DNA of 64,000 nt, taken from positions 124,001 to 188,000 of the forward strand of contig JBEKPS010000004.1 of assembly GCA_049520515.1 (NCBI GenBank), written 5' to 3'. Both the position numbers and the translations under genes were made by a program. Position 1 is the stretch's first letter. Every line of letters begins with the position of its first letter. Of this stretch, positions 1 through 8,795 are shown one piece after another. The notes beneath the pieces were generated by a model. The model did not search any database. It was given only the letters and a program-made list of their open reading frames with translations, and was not told where the DNA came from. The DNA comes from JAFAMS01 sp049520515 (lineage in GTDB: Bacteria > Vulcanimicrobiota > Vulcanimicrobiia > Vulcanimicrobiales > Vulcanimicrobiaceae).

Positions 1-796
1 ATACGGAACGAACGTCGTCGGCGGCGTCACCCCCGGCAAGGGCGGAACCAAGATCGAGACCGGACAGCCGGTCTTCGACACGGTCAAAAAAGCCGTCGAG
101 GCGACCGGTGCGACCCACTCGATCATCTTCGTCCCTCCGGAGTATGCTGCGGATGCGCTCTACGAAGCGTATGACGCCGGCATCGGCTTCTGCGTCTGCA
201 TCACCGAGGGAATCCCGGCGACCGACATGCTCAAGGTTGTCGCGACGACGCCCGGGATGCGGATCCTCGGGCCGAACTGCCCCGGCCTCGTCTCGCCGGG
301 GAAGGCGCTGGTCGGCATCATGCCCGGCCATATCTTCGCTCCGGGCAAAGTCGGCATGGTGTCCCGCTCCGGGACCTTGACCTACGAGATTGTCGACAAC
401 CTCACGAAGGCGGGTCTGGGCCAATCCACGTGCGTCGGCATCGGTGGCGACCCGATCATCGGGACCACGTTCGTCGACGCGCTTCGCGAATTTAAGAACG
501 ATGCGCAGACCGAGGCCCTCGTGATCTGCGGCGAGATCGGCGGTTCAGATGAAGAAGACGCCGCCGCCTTTATGAAGGAACACATGGCCGGCGTTCCGGC
601 TGTCGCCTTCATCGGCGGACGTTCGGCGCCGCCCGGCAAGCGCTTAGGTCACGCGGGCGCCATCATCTCGGGCAACACCGGGACGCCGGAGAGTAAAGTA
701 AGCGCCTTTGAGGGGGCCGGCGTCCCCGTCGCAGACCGGCCCTCAGACATTCCGAAGCTACTTAAAAAGAAGCTCGGCAATTTAATCCATGCCTGA
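1..796 (+). CDS. sucD: Succinyl-CoA ligase (ADP/GDP-forming) subunit alpha, 5'-truncated by window edge
   Basis: Catalytic alpha subunit of succinyl-CoA synthetase, which converts succinyl-CoA to succinate with substrate-level NTP formation in the TCA cycle. The reading frame is already open at base 2, so the N-terminal Rossmann part of the CoA-binding domain is cut off by the window. Visible are the CoA-binding segment (YGTNVVGGVTPGKGG), the GPNCPGL segment, and the ligase domain with GKRLGHAGAI, whose His is the residue phosphorylated during catalysis. About 264 residues remain of the roughly 290 usual for the family. The beta subunit sucC is expected just upstream, outside the window. A weak inverted repeat follows the stop codon. 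Confidence 0.95.
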   Translation, partial: YGTNVVGGVTPGKGGTKIETGQPVFDTVKKAVEATGATHSIIFVPPEYAADALYEAYDAGIGFCVCITEGIPATDMLKVVATTPGMRILGPNCPGLVSPGKALVGIMPGHIFAPGKVGMVSRSGTLTYEIVDNLTKAGLGQSTCVGIGGDPIIGTTFVDALREFKNDAQTEALVICGEIGGSDEEDAAAFMKEHMAGVPAVAFIGGRSAPPGKRLGHAGAIISGNTGTPESKVSAFEGAGVPVADRPSDIPKLLKKKLGNLIHA

Positions 797-811
797 GGCG
801 AGAGCCGAATT

Positions 812-840
812 ATACAGAAAAAGTAGGATTCTGTATTCTT
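812..840 (+). terminator. Weak inverted repeat after sucD, possible terminator
   Basis: Inverted repeat ATACAGAA (812-819) / TTCTGTAT (829-836) followed by TCTT, 16 bases past the sucD stop codon. The stem is AT-rich and the T-tract is short, so this is only a plausible terminator. The rest of 841-968 is the leader of the next gene. I could not assign that leader to a known riboswitch. Confidence 0.4.
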
Positions 841-968
841 CCGCTTGTGCTGCGTATTAAGAGGGTTAAGCCGGTCAAGTAACCGAAAGGCGCGGGCGAG
901 TAGGGGGGCCTCGGGCCGCTCAACTTATTTAGTTTGCCTTTCCCCAATCGGAACAATCTGGAGGCAGC

Positions 969-3900
969 ATGCGACTCACACGGATACGCCGTGCGTCGGT
1001 CAAGTGCGTAATCGCGTCACTCTTAGCTGTGGCGATTCTCGCACTAACCGCGCCATCGGCGTTCGCCGCGGGCGGTGTCTATGGCACACTCAGCGGTACA
1101 GTCCTTGACTCTACGACACGCGCACCGATTAGCGGTGCAAGCGTTACTGCAAAATCACCGAGCAATTCATACTCGGCGACCACTGACGGCTCGGGTCACT
1201 TTACGATCCTCGGTGTCAGTGTCGACACGTACCTGATCAGCGCGACCGCACCCGGTCACGATACGGTCAACGTTCCTGGCGTCACCGTCTTCGGTGACCA
1301 AACGAACTCAGTCGGTACGATCTCACTCGAACCGCATCTCGCAACGATCGCGCGCGTAACCTCGCGTAGCGTCTCGAGTGCATATCAACCGACGCAGACG
1401 ACCGACCAATACACGATTAACCAATCGCAAATCGTTCAGTCGACTGGTAACAAATTCTCGACGAATGAAAATGCAGCGCTCTTGTCGGTTCCGGGTGTGA
1501 CCCTGACCAACAACAGCATGGCATATTCGACGCAGGTGACGATCCGCGGTGCGGCCGCCTGGGAAGTTGGCTATCAGTTAGACGGCGTTCCGTTCCGCGA
1601 GCCGTTCCTCAATGGAAATGGTTCGTTCGGACTTATGAACGGCGCCGGTAACGTTCAAGTCGTCGAAGGTGCTGCGGACGCAACGCAAGCCGGCGTCGGC
1701 GCGGGCGTCATCAACGTCGTTCCACAGCGCGGCAGCGGTCCTGGTTCCGGCGAGCTGTACATGGGCGTCGGTGGCCCGAATTTCGACCACCAGCTCGGTA
1801 TCAATTACGGCTTCTCGACTCCAGATAATCGCTTCTCGGATTACATCTCGTACAACGGCGAGCGTTTAACGCCGTATTACGGTTATTCGGGCGGCACGCC
1901 GCAAGCATACTTGGCAGCGTTCCCAACCCAGAGTTTGAAGAACGACCAAATCCTCAACAACTTCTTCTACAAGTTCGGTAAAGACAACACGCAACAGCTG
2001 CAAGTGCTCTACATGAACACTTCGCAACAAGGTTGGCTGACGTCCACCGCGCTTGACAATACGTACTATCCGTACGACCAAGTCACACAGCCCGCGTTCG
2101 GTGGATTCTTAGCGAGCCTCTACGGCGCTACGCCGGCACAGTACGCGAGCCTGATCGGGCTCGCGCCCGGCACGCCAGCGACGAACACGCTGGCGACGTC
2201 ACCGCAGCAGCTCTTCTCGAACCAAACGCGGTTCCTCAAGTTGGAGTATGACAACAACCTTAGCTCCAGCACGTACCTCGCGCTGCGCTACTACAACTGG
2301 GAAACGCTGTCGTACACCGACGACACCCATACGTCGGGCGCATGGGCCAACGGTGCAGCCGGCATCCAAGAAACCAGTCAAGTCGGCGGCCCAACGTCGG
2401 GCCTCAACCTCGACTTACTGCATCAGTTCGGCTCGAACCTAACGGTGACGTTAAACGGCCAGTACAACATGATTCGCCCGGTTTGGAACAACGTGAACCC
2501 GGTCTACATGGTGTACGGCACGACGCTCGATCCGGGCGGCCTTGCCAACGCGCCGTCGTATGGCGACTGGCTGCCGGGCGGCTACATCTACAACTACTAC
2601 GCGACCAACGCGACCACCATACCGCAGCGGGATTGCTCGTCTGTCGCTGTTCCGGCCGGATATGCCTCGAATTGCGAGCCGCGTATTCCGAGCTGGGGCA
2701 TCAACTACACCAACGCCCTGTTCCAAAACTACGGCATGGGCATCCGCTTCCAGTACAATCCGTCGGATCGCTTGCGCTTCGACCTCGGCTTCCGTGAGGA
2801 AGGGCAGAACACGCACTGGAGCAACTCGCTGCCCGGGCAAGGCCCGCCGGCGACTGGTACCTGTCAGGGTGCTTGCGGTGCGTATGGCGTAGCCGCCGGG
2901 TCGACGGTTGCGATCAACAATCCGTTCGACGTCCTCAATGGCTCGTGGGGCCCGAACTTCCTGAGCCCGACCGTTGCAGAGCCGCGCATGTCCGTTTCGT
3001 ATGAAATGGGCTCAAGCAACTCGCTGCGTTTCAGCTACGGCCGTTCAGCGGTCTTCGCAGACGCGCAGTTCGCCGGTACGCCGTTCGGTATGTACGGATA
3101 CACGCCGTATCTGAACGTTCCAACGAACGGTGTCCAGCAGTGCGGCTGGTTGGCAACGACCACCTGGAACTGCAAATCGTACGCTCAAGCCCTGTATTGG
3201 GAAGGCGACAACATCGAGGCGCCGGACGCTGGTAACTCTGCTCCGGCTATCTACAACAACTGGGACTTCAGCTACAACCATCTGTTCTCAAATGGTTGGG
3301 GCTTGCGGCTCTCGCCGTTCGAACGAACGGGATCGGGACTGCCGATCGGTACCATCATCAATCCGGTGCTCGGTATCTTCGCAACCACAAACGAAGGTTA
3401 CGAAAAGACGAGCGGAGTTGAGTTCGATCTTACGACGCCACAGCGGCCTGTCGGGTTCTCCGGCTTCTTCGCTGCAACGTATCAGAACGTCCTAACGACG
3501 ACTGAGCCGTTCACCAGCTACGAGAACGCGTTCCCGATCATTCCGCCACCGTCGGTCGCACTCGGCGATCTGTACCGCGCTGACTTCGTCTCACCGTTCT
3601 CGATCCGCATCGGCGGCGTCGAGAACTTCAAGAACGGCTTCAGCATCAGCCCACAACTTCAGATGAACATCGGTTACCCGTACAACTTGGGGAACCTGAT
3701 CGCGGCGACGCTGCCAAACGGCACGAACGCGAACATTCCGCAGGTTGACTTCGGTCCCGCAGTCTCGAGTGGTCTCGGAAACACCGGTAGTCTCATCGGT
3801 TCTCCGGGAGCCGCAATCGCGACGAACTACTACGATCCGTCGGACCCCGGAAGCGCGCTGAATCCCAACATCGCGGCAAACCGCGGCGTCGGCCTCGGCA

Positions 3901-4271
3901 CGGCAAGCGGAAGTCTGCTTTCACACTTCAATTTGAATGCAGACATGACGTTGCAGTACAAGTGGTCACGCAATACCGTCGGCGTCCAGTTCTTCAATCT
4001 CTTCGGCAACGCGTTCGTCAATACGATTCCGATCGTCAACCCGTACTACCAACCGGTAGCCACGGGTCTATCGGGACCACAGACGAACTACGGTTCCTGC
4101 GCGGCTCAGGTGGGCGCTGGAGTCCGCGGCTGCGTCCCGGTAATTCCGTCGGCAGCGAATGCTTTCACCAATGGTGGGTATCTGCTCTCGAATGCCAACT
4201 ACACCAGCGGAGCATCGGTCGGGCCACAACAGCCCTTCTCGCTCCAAGTCTTCTACACGCGGTCGTTTTAA
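969..4271 (+). CDS. TonB-dependent receptor with N-terminal carboxypeptidase-regulatory-like domain
   Basis: Large outer-membrane receptor of 1100 residues. A signal peptide ends near residue 34 (hydrophobic core, then SAFAA). Next comes a beta-sandwich of the carboxypeptidase-regulatory type (about 36-125; GTVLDSTTRAPISGASV and the TDGSGHFTI turn). A plug domain (about 135-260) and a long Tyr/Asn/Gly-rich barrel follow. The protein ends in ...VFYTRSF, a C-terminal aromatic residue as in outer-membrane barrel signals. The start is fixed by GGAGG at 960-964. This architecture resembles SusC/Oar-like receptors, but the substrate cannot be read from the sequence. The next gene begins directly after the stop codon and encodes a lipoprotein, probably a surface partner. 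Confidence 0.85.
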   Translation: MRLTRIRRASVKCVIASLLAVAILALTAPSAFAAGGVYGTLSGTVLDSTTRAPISGASVTAKSPSNSYSATTDGSGHFTILGVSVDTYLISATAPGHDTVNVPGVTVFGDQTNSVGTISLEPHLATIARVTSRSVSSAYQPTQTTDQYTINQSQIVQSTGNKFSTNENAALLSVPGVTLTNNSMAYSTQVTIRGAAAWEVGYQLDGVPFREPFLNGNGSFGLMNGAGNVQVVEGAADATQAGVGAGVINVVPQRGSGPGSGELYMGVGGPNFDHQLGINYGFSTPDNRFSDYISYNGERLTPYYGYSGGTPQAYLAAFPTQSLKNDQILNNFFYKFGKDNTQQLQVLYMNTSQQGWLTSTALDNTYYPYDQVTQPAFGGFLASLYGATPAQYASLIGLAPGTPATNTLATSPQQLFSNQTRFLKLEYDNNLSSSTYLALRYYNWETLSYTDDTHTSGAWANGAAGIQETSQVGGPTSGLNLDLLHQFGSNLTVTLNGQYNMIRPVWNNVNPVYMVYGTTLDPGGLANAPSYGDWLPGGYIYNYYATNATTIPQRDCSSVAVPAGYASNCEPRIPSWGINYTNALFQNYGMGIRFQYNPSDRLRFDLGFREEGQNTHWSNSLPGQGPPATGTCQGACGAYGVAAGSTVAINNPFDVLNGSWGPNFLSPTVAEPRMSVSYEMGSSNSLRFSYGRSAVFADAQFAGTPFGMYGYTPYLNVPTNGVQQCGWLATTTWNCKSYAQALYWEGDNIEAPDAGNSAPAIYNNWDFSYNHLFSNGWGLRLSPFERTGSGLPIGTIINPVLGIFATTNEGYEKTSGVEFDLTTPQRPVGFSGFFAATYQNVLTTTEPFTSYENAFPIIPPPSVALGDLYRADFVSPFSIRIGGVENFKNGFSISPQLQMNIGYPYNLGNLIAATLPNGTNANIPQVDFGPAVSSGLGNTGSLIGSPGAAIATNYYDPSDPGSALNPNIAANRGVGLGTASGSLLSHFNLNADMTLQYKWSRNTVGVQFFNLFGNAFVNTIPIVNPYYQPVATGLSGPQTNYGSCAAQVGAGVRGCVPVIPSAANAFTNGGYLLSNANYTSGASVGPQQPFSLQVFYTRSF

Positions 4272-5729
4272 ATGAGATCGGGAATGAATAACATCAACAG
4301 GTTCATTGTACTAGGGGCGATCGCTTCGTTCGCTCTGGTCGGTTGCGGATCGTCAAACGGATCCAATGCGCCCGGGCCGACCACAAAAGCGAATCTCGGC
4401 AGTGACGTGCTGCAACTTGCAGTCGGCACGGTCAACCTCTATGGTGCCGCTAACGCTGGTCTGAACGTCGTCACGACGTTCCGCCAGCCGGCGGGTGCAA
4501 CGCTGCCAGGTGGCAGCGCGACACTCCTCAACTCTCCGACCATCACGCTTCCGGCAGCTATTGGCGCCGGGGCTGGGGCCGGGGCGAACGCCGAGGGCTT
4601 CGATCCCTGCTCAACCGCAGCGTTCGGAGCTTCGGGGACTGAGGTCGGGACAACCGCGATTACGAGCACCTCGCAAGCGTCGGGCACGAATTGTGGTGCC
4701 ACGCAAACCACATTCGGTCAGTCAGGCGGCGTTTTCGGTCTCGGCATCGAGCCGTATAACGCATTCGGGCAAGGCGATTACGCGAATCTGGGCTGCCAAT
4801 GCCCGGGCAACGACGGCACGCCGTTCCAGGTGGCACCGTATCCGGTTCCGATCTACGACACGACGGCAGCAGACCCGAACCAACTGCCGGCTGCGTGGGG
4901 CGGACCGCCCGCATTCTCGCTCGTTGATAGCGGCGGGGATTCACCGGTCGGCAACGGCTTGTATCCCACTGGGACGGCAGGCCTTAGCCTCGGCATCGAC
5001 GTCTTCCAAGGCGTCCCGGCAGTCGCCGGTGGCGCATATACGTTGAGCGTCGCGATTCCGGCCAATACCGGAACGGTTACGTCAACGAAGTCGTTCACGA
5101 TGCCGGCAGCACTCACGAACCTCGGAACCGCAGCCGCTCCGGCCTATGTGCCTGACGGACTCGGTGGCGGAACGTTCGCATTCGTCATGCCTGCGGGCGC
5201 GACGGACGCGTACGTCGAGATCACCGACTACGGCCCCGATACGGCACCGGTGGGCAGCACTACGTACCCGGGCTGCAACGGAAGCGGAACTGGTATTGCT
5301 GGTCCGCCCGTAGTCGGCAACGGAACCGGAACGCCGATCTTCTACACGCTGCACGCAACGGCGTCAGGCACGCTGACCCTTCCCGATACGATCGGGCCGG
5401 GCGGTTCGCCGACAATTTGCACGGCAGCGTTAAATACGACGGCCAATGCCGGAAACACGCCTGCTGCGACAAGCGCTGACCAGATCGCGATCCAAGTCAT
5501 CGCAGGCGATTATCCCATGTATGCTTCTGCGTATCCGCAGAGCGCTGGGGTAGCCGCACCGGCGATCATCACCGGCACGTCAAGCGACCTCACCATCTCA
5601 CCGGCGGTTTGCCAAGAAGGTGTAGGCGTTTGTACGGATCCTCTGCCGCTGCTTCGTGCACGACACAACGTCGGACACGCAACATCGACGGGACGCACGT
5701 TGAAGCCAGCGGTAACTCGCAGGCTCTAA
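4272..5729 (+). CDS. Secreted Gly/Ala/Thr-rich lipoprotein, likely partner of the TonB receptor
   Basis: Predicted lipoprotein of 485 residues. A short charged N-terminus and hydrophobic stretch end in the lipobox LVGC (Cys near residue 18). The mature part is low in charge and rich in Gly, Ala, Thr, Pro and Asn, with several Cys, and looks like a beta-rich extracellular protein. I recognise no catalytic motif. The ATG at 4272 follows the receptor stop codon directly. A second ATG at 4284 (MNNINRF) gives a more ordinary signal peptide and may be the true start. Tight coupling to the receptor and the shared terminator at 5753 indicate one transcription unit. Function unknown. Confidence 0.7.
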   Translation: MRSGMNNINRFIVLGAIASFALVGCGSSNGSNAPGPTTKANLGSDVLQLAVGTVNLYGAANAGLNVVTTFRQPAGATLPGGSATLLNSPTITLPAAIGAGAGAGANAEGFDPCSTAAFGASGTEVGTTAITSTSQASGTNCGATQTTFGQSGGVFGLGIEPYNAFGQGDYANLGCQCPGNDGTPFQVAPYPVPIYDTTAADPNQLPAAWGGPPAFSLVDSGGDSPVGNGLYPTGTAGLSLGIDVFQGVPAVAGGAYTLSVAIPANTGTVTSTKSFTMPAALTNLGTAAAPAYVPDGLGGGTFAFVMPAGATDAYVEITDYGPDTAPVGSTTYPGCNGSGTGIAGPPVVGNGTGTPIFYTLHATASGTLTLPDTIGPGGSPTICTAALNTTANAGNTPAATSADQIAIQVIAGDYPMYASAYPQSAGVAAPAIITGTSSDLTISPAVCQEGVGVCTDPLPLLRARHNVGHATSTGRTLKPAVTRRL

Positions 5730-5752
5730 CTCAAGCGATTCATACCAACGAG

Positions 5753-5784
5753 AAAGGGCTCGGCTTCGGCCGGGCCCTTTTTGT
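5753..5784 (+). terminator. Rho-independent terminator of the receptor/lipoprotein operon
   Basis: Stem AAAGGGC-T-CGGC, tetraloop TTCG, CCGG/GCCCTTT return strand, then TTTGTTT. The GC-rich stem with a stable UUCG loop and a U-rich tail is a textbook intrinsic terminator, placed 23 bases after the lipoprotein stop codon. Confidence 0.9.
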
Positions 5785-5804
5785 TTGTTAGAGAAGCGCG
5801 CTGC

Positions 5805-6014
5805 GTGAAGCACGGTTACCATTGTGAAGAGTGCGACGATACGATTTGGCCGGCGACGACGCGCTCCGAGCTGCTGTGGTTACGCAACAAGCAGCATGTC
5901 GTACAAGAAGTCGCGCGCCATCTACAATCGGGACTCGATACGTGGATGGTCGAGGCACTCGATTTCCTCGATCGCCACAGCGGACATAGCGTCGTGATCG
6001 TGCGGCGACCGTAG
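5805..6014 (+). CDS. Small Cys/His-containing protein, function unknown
   Basis: Short open frame of 69 codons from GTG 5805. An in-frame TTG at 5781 lies inside the preceding terminator and is unlikely. The product begins VKHGYHCEECDDTIWP, with a CxxC-like Cys/His cluster that could bind a metal, followed by an amphipathic region and WMVEALDFLDRHSGH. Codon use matches neighbouring genes better than the antisense frame does. I know no named family. It could be a small zinc-binding protein, but only one Cys pair is present. Confidence 0.45.
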   Translation: MKHGYHCEECDDTIWPATTRSELLWLRNKQHVVQEVARHLQSGLDTWMVEALDFLDRHSGHSVVIVRRP

Positions 6015-6061
6015 GCAATGCAAGAGGTTGCCAATCCGTCGGTAACGTAGGCGTAACGACA

Positions 6062-6334
6062 GTGCGCGACGATGCTCATGTGACGCTCGAAAACATTGCC
6101 GAACATCTGCAAAAATTGGACGGCCGCTTCGACCGACTCGAAAGTCGCTTCGATGGACTCGAGGGTCGACTTCGTAACATACGGGATTTTGTGGCGGAGA
6201 ATCTTGCTGAAGTACGGCATGAGATCGCCGAGGCGAACCATCGCGTTGCCGGCCTGGAACACCGCATGATGCGGCGTTTCGATGACGTAACGTCGAGACT
6301 CGAGAAGGTCGAGCAGAAGTCCGGCTTCTCTTAA
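6062..6334 (+). CDS. Small coiled-coil protein
   Basis: Protein of 90 residues from GTG 6062, almost entirely heptad-patterned. Repeats of the form LDGRFDRLESRFDGLEGRL are followed by a second helix (ENLAEVRHEIAEANHRVAGLEHRM) and RRFDDVTSRLEKVEQ. This is typical of small cytoplasmic coiled-coil proteins. No catalytic residue is seen. The long open frame on the opposite strand here is the mirror image of the heptad repeat and is not taken as a gene. Confidence 0.55.
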   Translation: MRDDAHVTLENIAEHLQKLDGRFDRLESRFDGLEGRLRNIRDFVAENLAEVRHEIAEANHRVAGLEHRMMRRFDDVTSRLEKVEQKSGFS

Positions 6335-6363
6335 AAGAAAACGAGCCGCTTACGCGGCCCGTT
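6333..6363 (-). terminator. Rho-independent terminator of the LysM gene
   Basis: On the minus strand the stem AACGGGCCGC / GCGGCTCGTT with loop GTAA runs straight into TTTCTTTTAA. It lies just beyond the stop codon of the minus-strand LysM gene and probably also separates it from the convergent coiled-coil gene. Confidence 0.75.
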
Positions 6364-6384
6364 AACCATCACACCTGGACGACG

Positions 6385-6672
6385 TTAGATTGGGACGCGG
6401 ATTTGCTGTCCCGGTTGGAGTGTGGCGGTTTCGAGGTGATTGTCGGCCATCACGCGATCGATCGTGGCCTGAACGTCGCCGTCGGAGGCGGTCCTCGCGG
6501 CCGCGAGCGTCCAGAGGTTGTCTCCAGGCTTCACTACGACCGTTTCATAGCGCTGCGTGCTTGCGGCGTAGAGGTGGCCGCTGGCGAGGGTCGGGATCGA
6601 GACTGCCAGACTCAAAGTCCCGAGCGCGATTAGCGGCATCAGGGTGAATCGGGTCTTTCGGGTCGCCAACAT
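6385..6672 (-). CDS. LysM-domain envelope protein, YneA-like SOS cell-division inhibitor candidate
   Basis: Protein of 95 residues: one N-terminal hydrophobic segment (LMPLIALGTLSLAVSIPTLA), a short linker, then a single LysM domain from about residue 42 (VVVKPGDNLWTLAA...) ending LQPGQQIRVPI. Size, topology and position, divergent from lexA, match YneA of Bacillus. YneA is a damage-induced LysM protein that delays septation. The start ATG at 6672 has GAGG about 8 bases upstream; longer in-frame starts would run through the promoter and SOS box. A SOS box at 6699-6712 lies in its promoter. Function by analogy is inferred; single-domain LysM proteins also have other cell-wall roles. Confidence 0.7.
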   Translation of the reverse strand: MLATRKTRFTLMPLIALGTLSLAVSIPTLASGHLYAASTQRYETVVVKPGDNLWTLAAARTASDGDVQATIDRVMADNHLETATLQPGQQIRVPI

Positions 6673-6698
6673 CACTGTGTCCTCGCTATATATAGTGG

Positions 6699-6712
6699 CA
6701 AACGTCTGTTCG
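6699..6712 (-). promoter_or_regulatory. SOS box (LexA operator) of the LysM gene
   Basis: Minus strand reads CGAACAGACGTTTG, fitting the Bacillus-type SOS consensus CGAACRNRYGTTYN. It sits between a TTGGGG -35-like element and an AT-rich TATATA -10 region, 27 bases upstream of the LysM start codon. Confidence 0.75.
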
Positions 6713-6740
6713 TCCCCAAGATTGTACCTCGGCCGCTTGC

Positions 6741-6772
6741 TTGTCGTCAAGGCATCTACGAACGTATGTTTG
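6741..6772 (+). promoter_or_regulatory. lexA promoter with overlapping SOS box
   Basis: Candidate -35 TTGTCG (6741-6746) and -10 TATGTT (6765-6770) with an 18-base spacer. The SOS box CGAACGTATGTTTG (6759-6772) overlaps the -10, as expected for LexA autorepression. It matches CGAACRNRYGTTYN at every defined position. Confidence 0.75.
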
Positions 6773-6877
6773 CCTTTTTATCCGGTTCTTGGTATCGTGA
6801 AAGCAATTGAGCGGCCAGTCCGACCCTACCGTAGGCCGCTGTCGTGCCACATGGGTGGCACCCTCTTGGGGGGAAAC

Positions 6878-7513
6878 TTGCCGGAACCAGCTACAACGGA
6901 CCGACAACAGCGGATCCTCGACACGATTCGTGCCTTCACGGCCGAGCGTGGCTACCCGCCGTCCGTCCGCGAGATCGGCGAACGGGTGGGACTCTCGTCC
7001 TCGTCGACCGTCCAGTCTCATCTAAAGACCCTCGAACGCCGCGGACTCCTCAGACGCGATCCGACCAAGCCGCGCGCGCTCGTCGCTTCGGGCCAAAACG
7101 GATCGCGGCCGCACGAGTTCGCTCGCAGCGACAACGGTAATGTCGCGCACTTGCCGATCGTCGGTAAGGTCGCGGCCGGTACCCCAATCACGGCAGTCGA
7201 GAACGTCGAGGACACCTTCGCGTTGCCGGCCGGCTTCGTCCGCGATCCGAACGCGTTCATCCTGAAGGTCAGCGGCGACTCAATGGTCGACGCAGCCATC
7301 CTGGATGGCGATCTTGTCGTCGTAAAGCCGTCGCCGGATGCCAAAAATGGCGAGATCGTGGTTGCGATGCTCGACGGGGAAGCGACCGTCAAGCGCTTCT
7401 ATCGCGAGCCGAGCCGAATTCGGCTCCAACCGGAGAACCGGTCTATGACGCCAATTTACGCGGACGATGTTACAATCGTCGGCCGAGTCGAAGCAGTCAT
7501 CCGAAAACTCTAG
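6878..7513 (+). CDS. lexA: LexA repressor
   Basis: SOS repressor of 211 residues, self-cleaving when stimulated by RecA. N-terminal winged helix (about 8-70; TDRQQRILDTIRAF, PPSVREIGERVGLSS). Cleavage site Ala100-Gly101 in VGKVAAGTP. Catalytic Ser135 (GDSM) and Lys172 (ATVKRF); the 37-residue Ser-Lys spacing equals that of E. coli LexA. The start chosen is TTG 6878, preceded by the strong GGGGGGA run (6868-6874), and gives the usual LexA N-terminus. ATG 6851 is the alternative; starts further upstream pass through the operator. Transcribed divergently from the LysM gene. The 3' end overlaps the next gene by 47 bases. Confidence 0.93.
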   Translation: MPEPATTDRQQRILDTIRAFTAERGYPPSVREIGERVGLSSSSTVQSHLKTLERRGLLRRDPTKPRALVASGQNGSRPHEFARSDNGNVAHLPIVGKVAAGTPITAVENVEDTFALPAGFVRDPNAFILKVSGDSMVDAAILDGDLVVVKPSPDAKNGEIVVAMLDGEATVKRFYREPSRIRLQPENRSMTPIYADDVTIVGRVEAVIRKL

Positions 7514-8786
7514 CGGCCTCATCGAGGCTGTTCTCGAGCATTCGAGCTGCAGCCCGGAAGTCGCACATGCTGCTCGAGCCGCAGCATCGATGCTCGAACC
7601 GCGCGATACGGCGCTGCGCGCGCGCATTCGGATGCGCGTGGTCGGCGCATTTCTCAAAGAAGGCCTCGCCGAATCGGATCTCGCCGGCACGCTTGGCTAC
7701 GGTTACGACGATGCAGCGCGCGAGCATTACGAATCGTTGCTAGCGCGCATCTTTGCCGGCGAACGCGCGCTTGCGCGCTTCAATTTTGCCAGCGGAACGC
7801 ATGCAATTCTCACCGCGCTTTTGGCGTGTACTGCGCCCGGCGAAACGATCGTGTGCGCAGCGGGACGTCCTTACGACACGTTGCATTACGCGCTTACATC
7901 CGCACCCAACTCATTCGTCGAACAAGGCATCGGCTACGCTGAAGTAGGGCTCGATGCGAACGGACGTTTCGAACCCGGCGCACTCGCCGAAGTGCTCGGG
8001 ACGACACCGGCGCGCACGATCTTCGTGCAGCGCTCGCGCGGCTACAGTTCGCGTCCTTCGATGTCGATCGCGGAGATCGAAGAGCTCGTGCACGTCGTGC
8101 GCTCGTTCTCGCCGGACGCGCGCATCATCGTCGACAATTGCTACGGCGAGTTCGTCGAAGAACGCGAGCCGCTCGAAGTCGGCGCGGACGCAATCGCCGG
8201 CTCGCTGATCAAAAACATCGGCGGCGGCCTCGCGCCCGCCGGCGGTTATGTGATCGGACGAAAAGAAATCATCGAACGAACCGCGACGCGCTTATACGCG
8301 CCCGGATTGCGTGACGCACTTGGTTCGACGCTCGGGTTCGGCCGGGCGCTGCTGCAAGGGCTCTTCTCGGCGCCGGCGCTCGTCGGCGAGTCGCTGCGCG
8401 GATTGGACTTTGCGGCAACGCTCTTTTCGGAGCTCGGATTCAAGGTCGAACCACGCGGCGGAGCGCCGCGCACCGATACGGTTCAAGCCATTACGCTCGG
8501 AAGTCCGGAGGCGCTGGTCGCCTTCGCGCGCGGTCTGCAGCGCGTACTTCCGGTCAACGCGCGCTTCGCACCCGAGCCCGGCCCGGTGCCGGGGTACGTG
8601 GATCCCGTGATCATGTCCAGCGGAGCGTTCATCTCGGGATCGACCGCGGAGCTGTCCTGCGATGCGCCCCTCCGGCCGCCGTTTCAAGTCTATTTGCAAG
8701 GCGGGACGCTTGCCGAGCACGTGGCCCTTGGAGCCATTGCGGCCGCTGATGCGGTTGTGAAGGGACAGAAGGGCGAGCAACGGTAG
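7467..8786 (+). CDS. PLP-dependent lyase of the 'aluminium resistance / methionine gamma-lyase-like' family
   Basis: Fold-type I PLP enzyme, 439 residues. Visible: the substrate-loop region ARFNFASGTHAI, the PLP Asp (IIVDNCYGEF, Asp223), and the Schiff-base Lys249 in SLIKNIGGG. The family is annotated as aluminium resistance protein or methionine gamma-lyase-like, and its true reaction is poorly established. The N-terminus is uncertain. ATG 7467 overlaps lexA by 47 bases, but no other ATG, GTG or TTG occurs until Met42 (SMLEPRDTAL), where homology to the family would be expected to begin. It leads a co-directional run through FHA, coaBC, coaX and dus. Confidence 0.8.
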   Translation: MLQSSAESKQSSENSSGLIEAVLEHSSCSPEVAHAARAAASMLEPRDTALRARIRMRVVGAFLKEGLAESDLAGTLGYGYDDAAREHYESLLARIFAGERALARFNFASGTHAILTALLACTAPGETIVCAAGRPYDTLHYALTSAPNSFVEQGIGYAEVGLDANGRFEPGALAEVLGTTPARTIFVQRSRGYSSRPSMSIAEIEELVHVVRSFSPDARIIVDNCYGEFVEEREPLEVGADAIAGSLIKNIGGGLAPAGGYVIGRKEIIERTATRLYAPGLRDALGSTLGFGRALLQGLFSAPALVGESLRGLDFAATLFSELGFKVEPRGGAPRTDTVQAITLGSPEALVAFARGLQRVLPVNARFAPEPGPVPGYVDPVIMSSGAFISGSTAELSCDAPLRPPFQVYLQGGTLAEHVALGAIAAADAVVKGQKGEQR

Positions 8787-8795
8787 GTTTTCGGC

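Noticed and set aside
841..968. GC-rich leader before the TonB receptor considered as a riboswitch (cobalamin or c-di-GMP type)
   Set aside because: Small hairpins are present, but the conserved B12 box or GEMM core could not be found.
5816..6262. 148-codon minus-strand frame opposite the small coiled-coil gene
   Set aside because: It mirrors the heptad-repeat coding strand, lacks a ribosome site, and would run through two plus-strand genes.
6644..6877. Longer lexA start
   Set aside because: It would translate through both SOS boxes and the promoter; TTG 6878 has a strong ribosome site and matches the LexA N-terminus.
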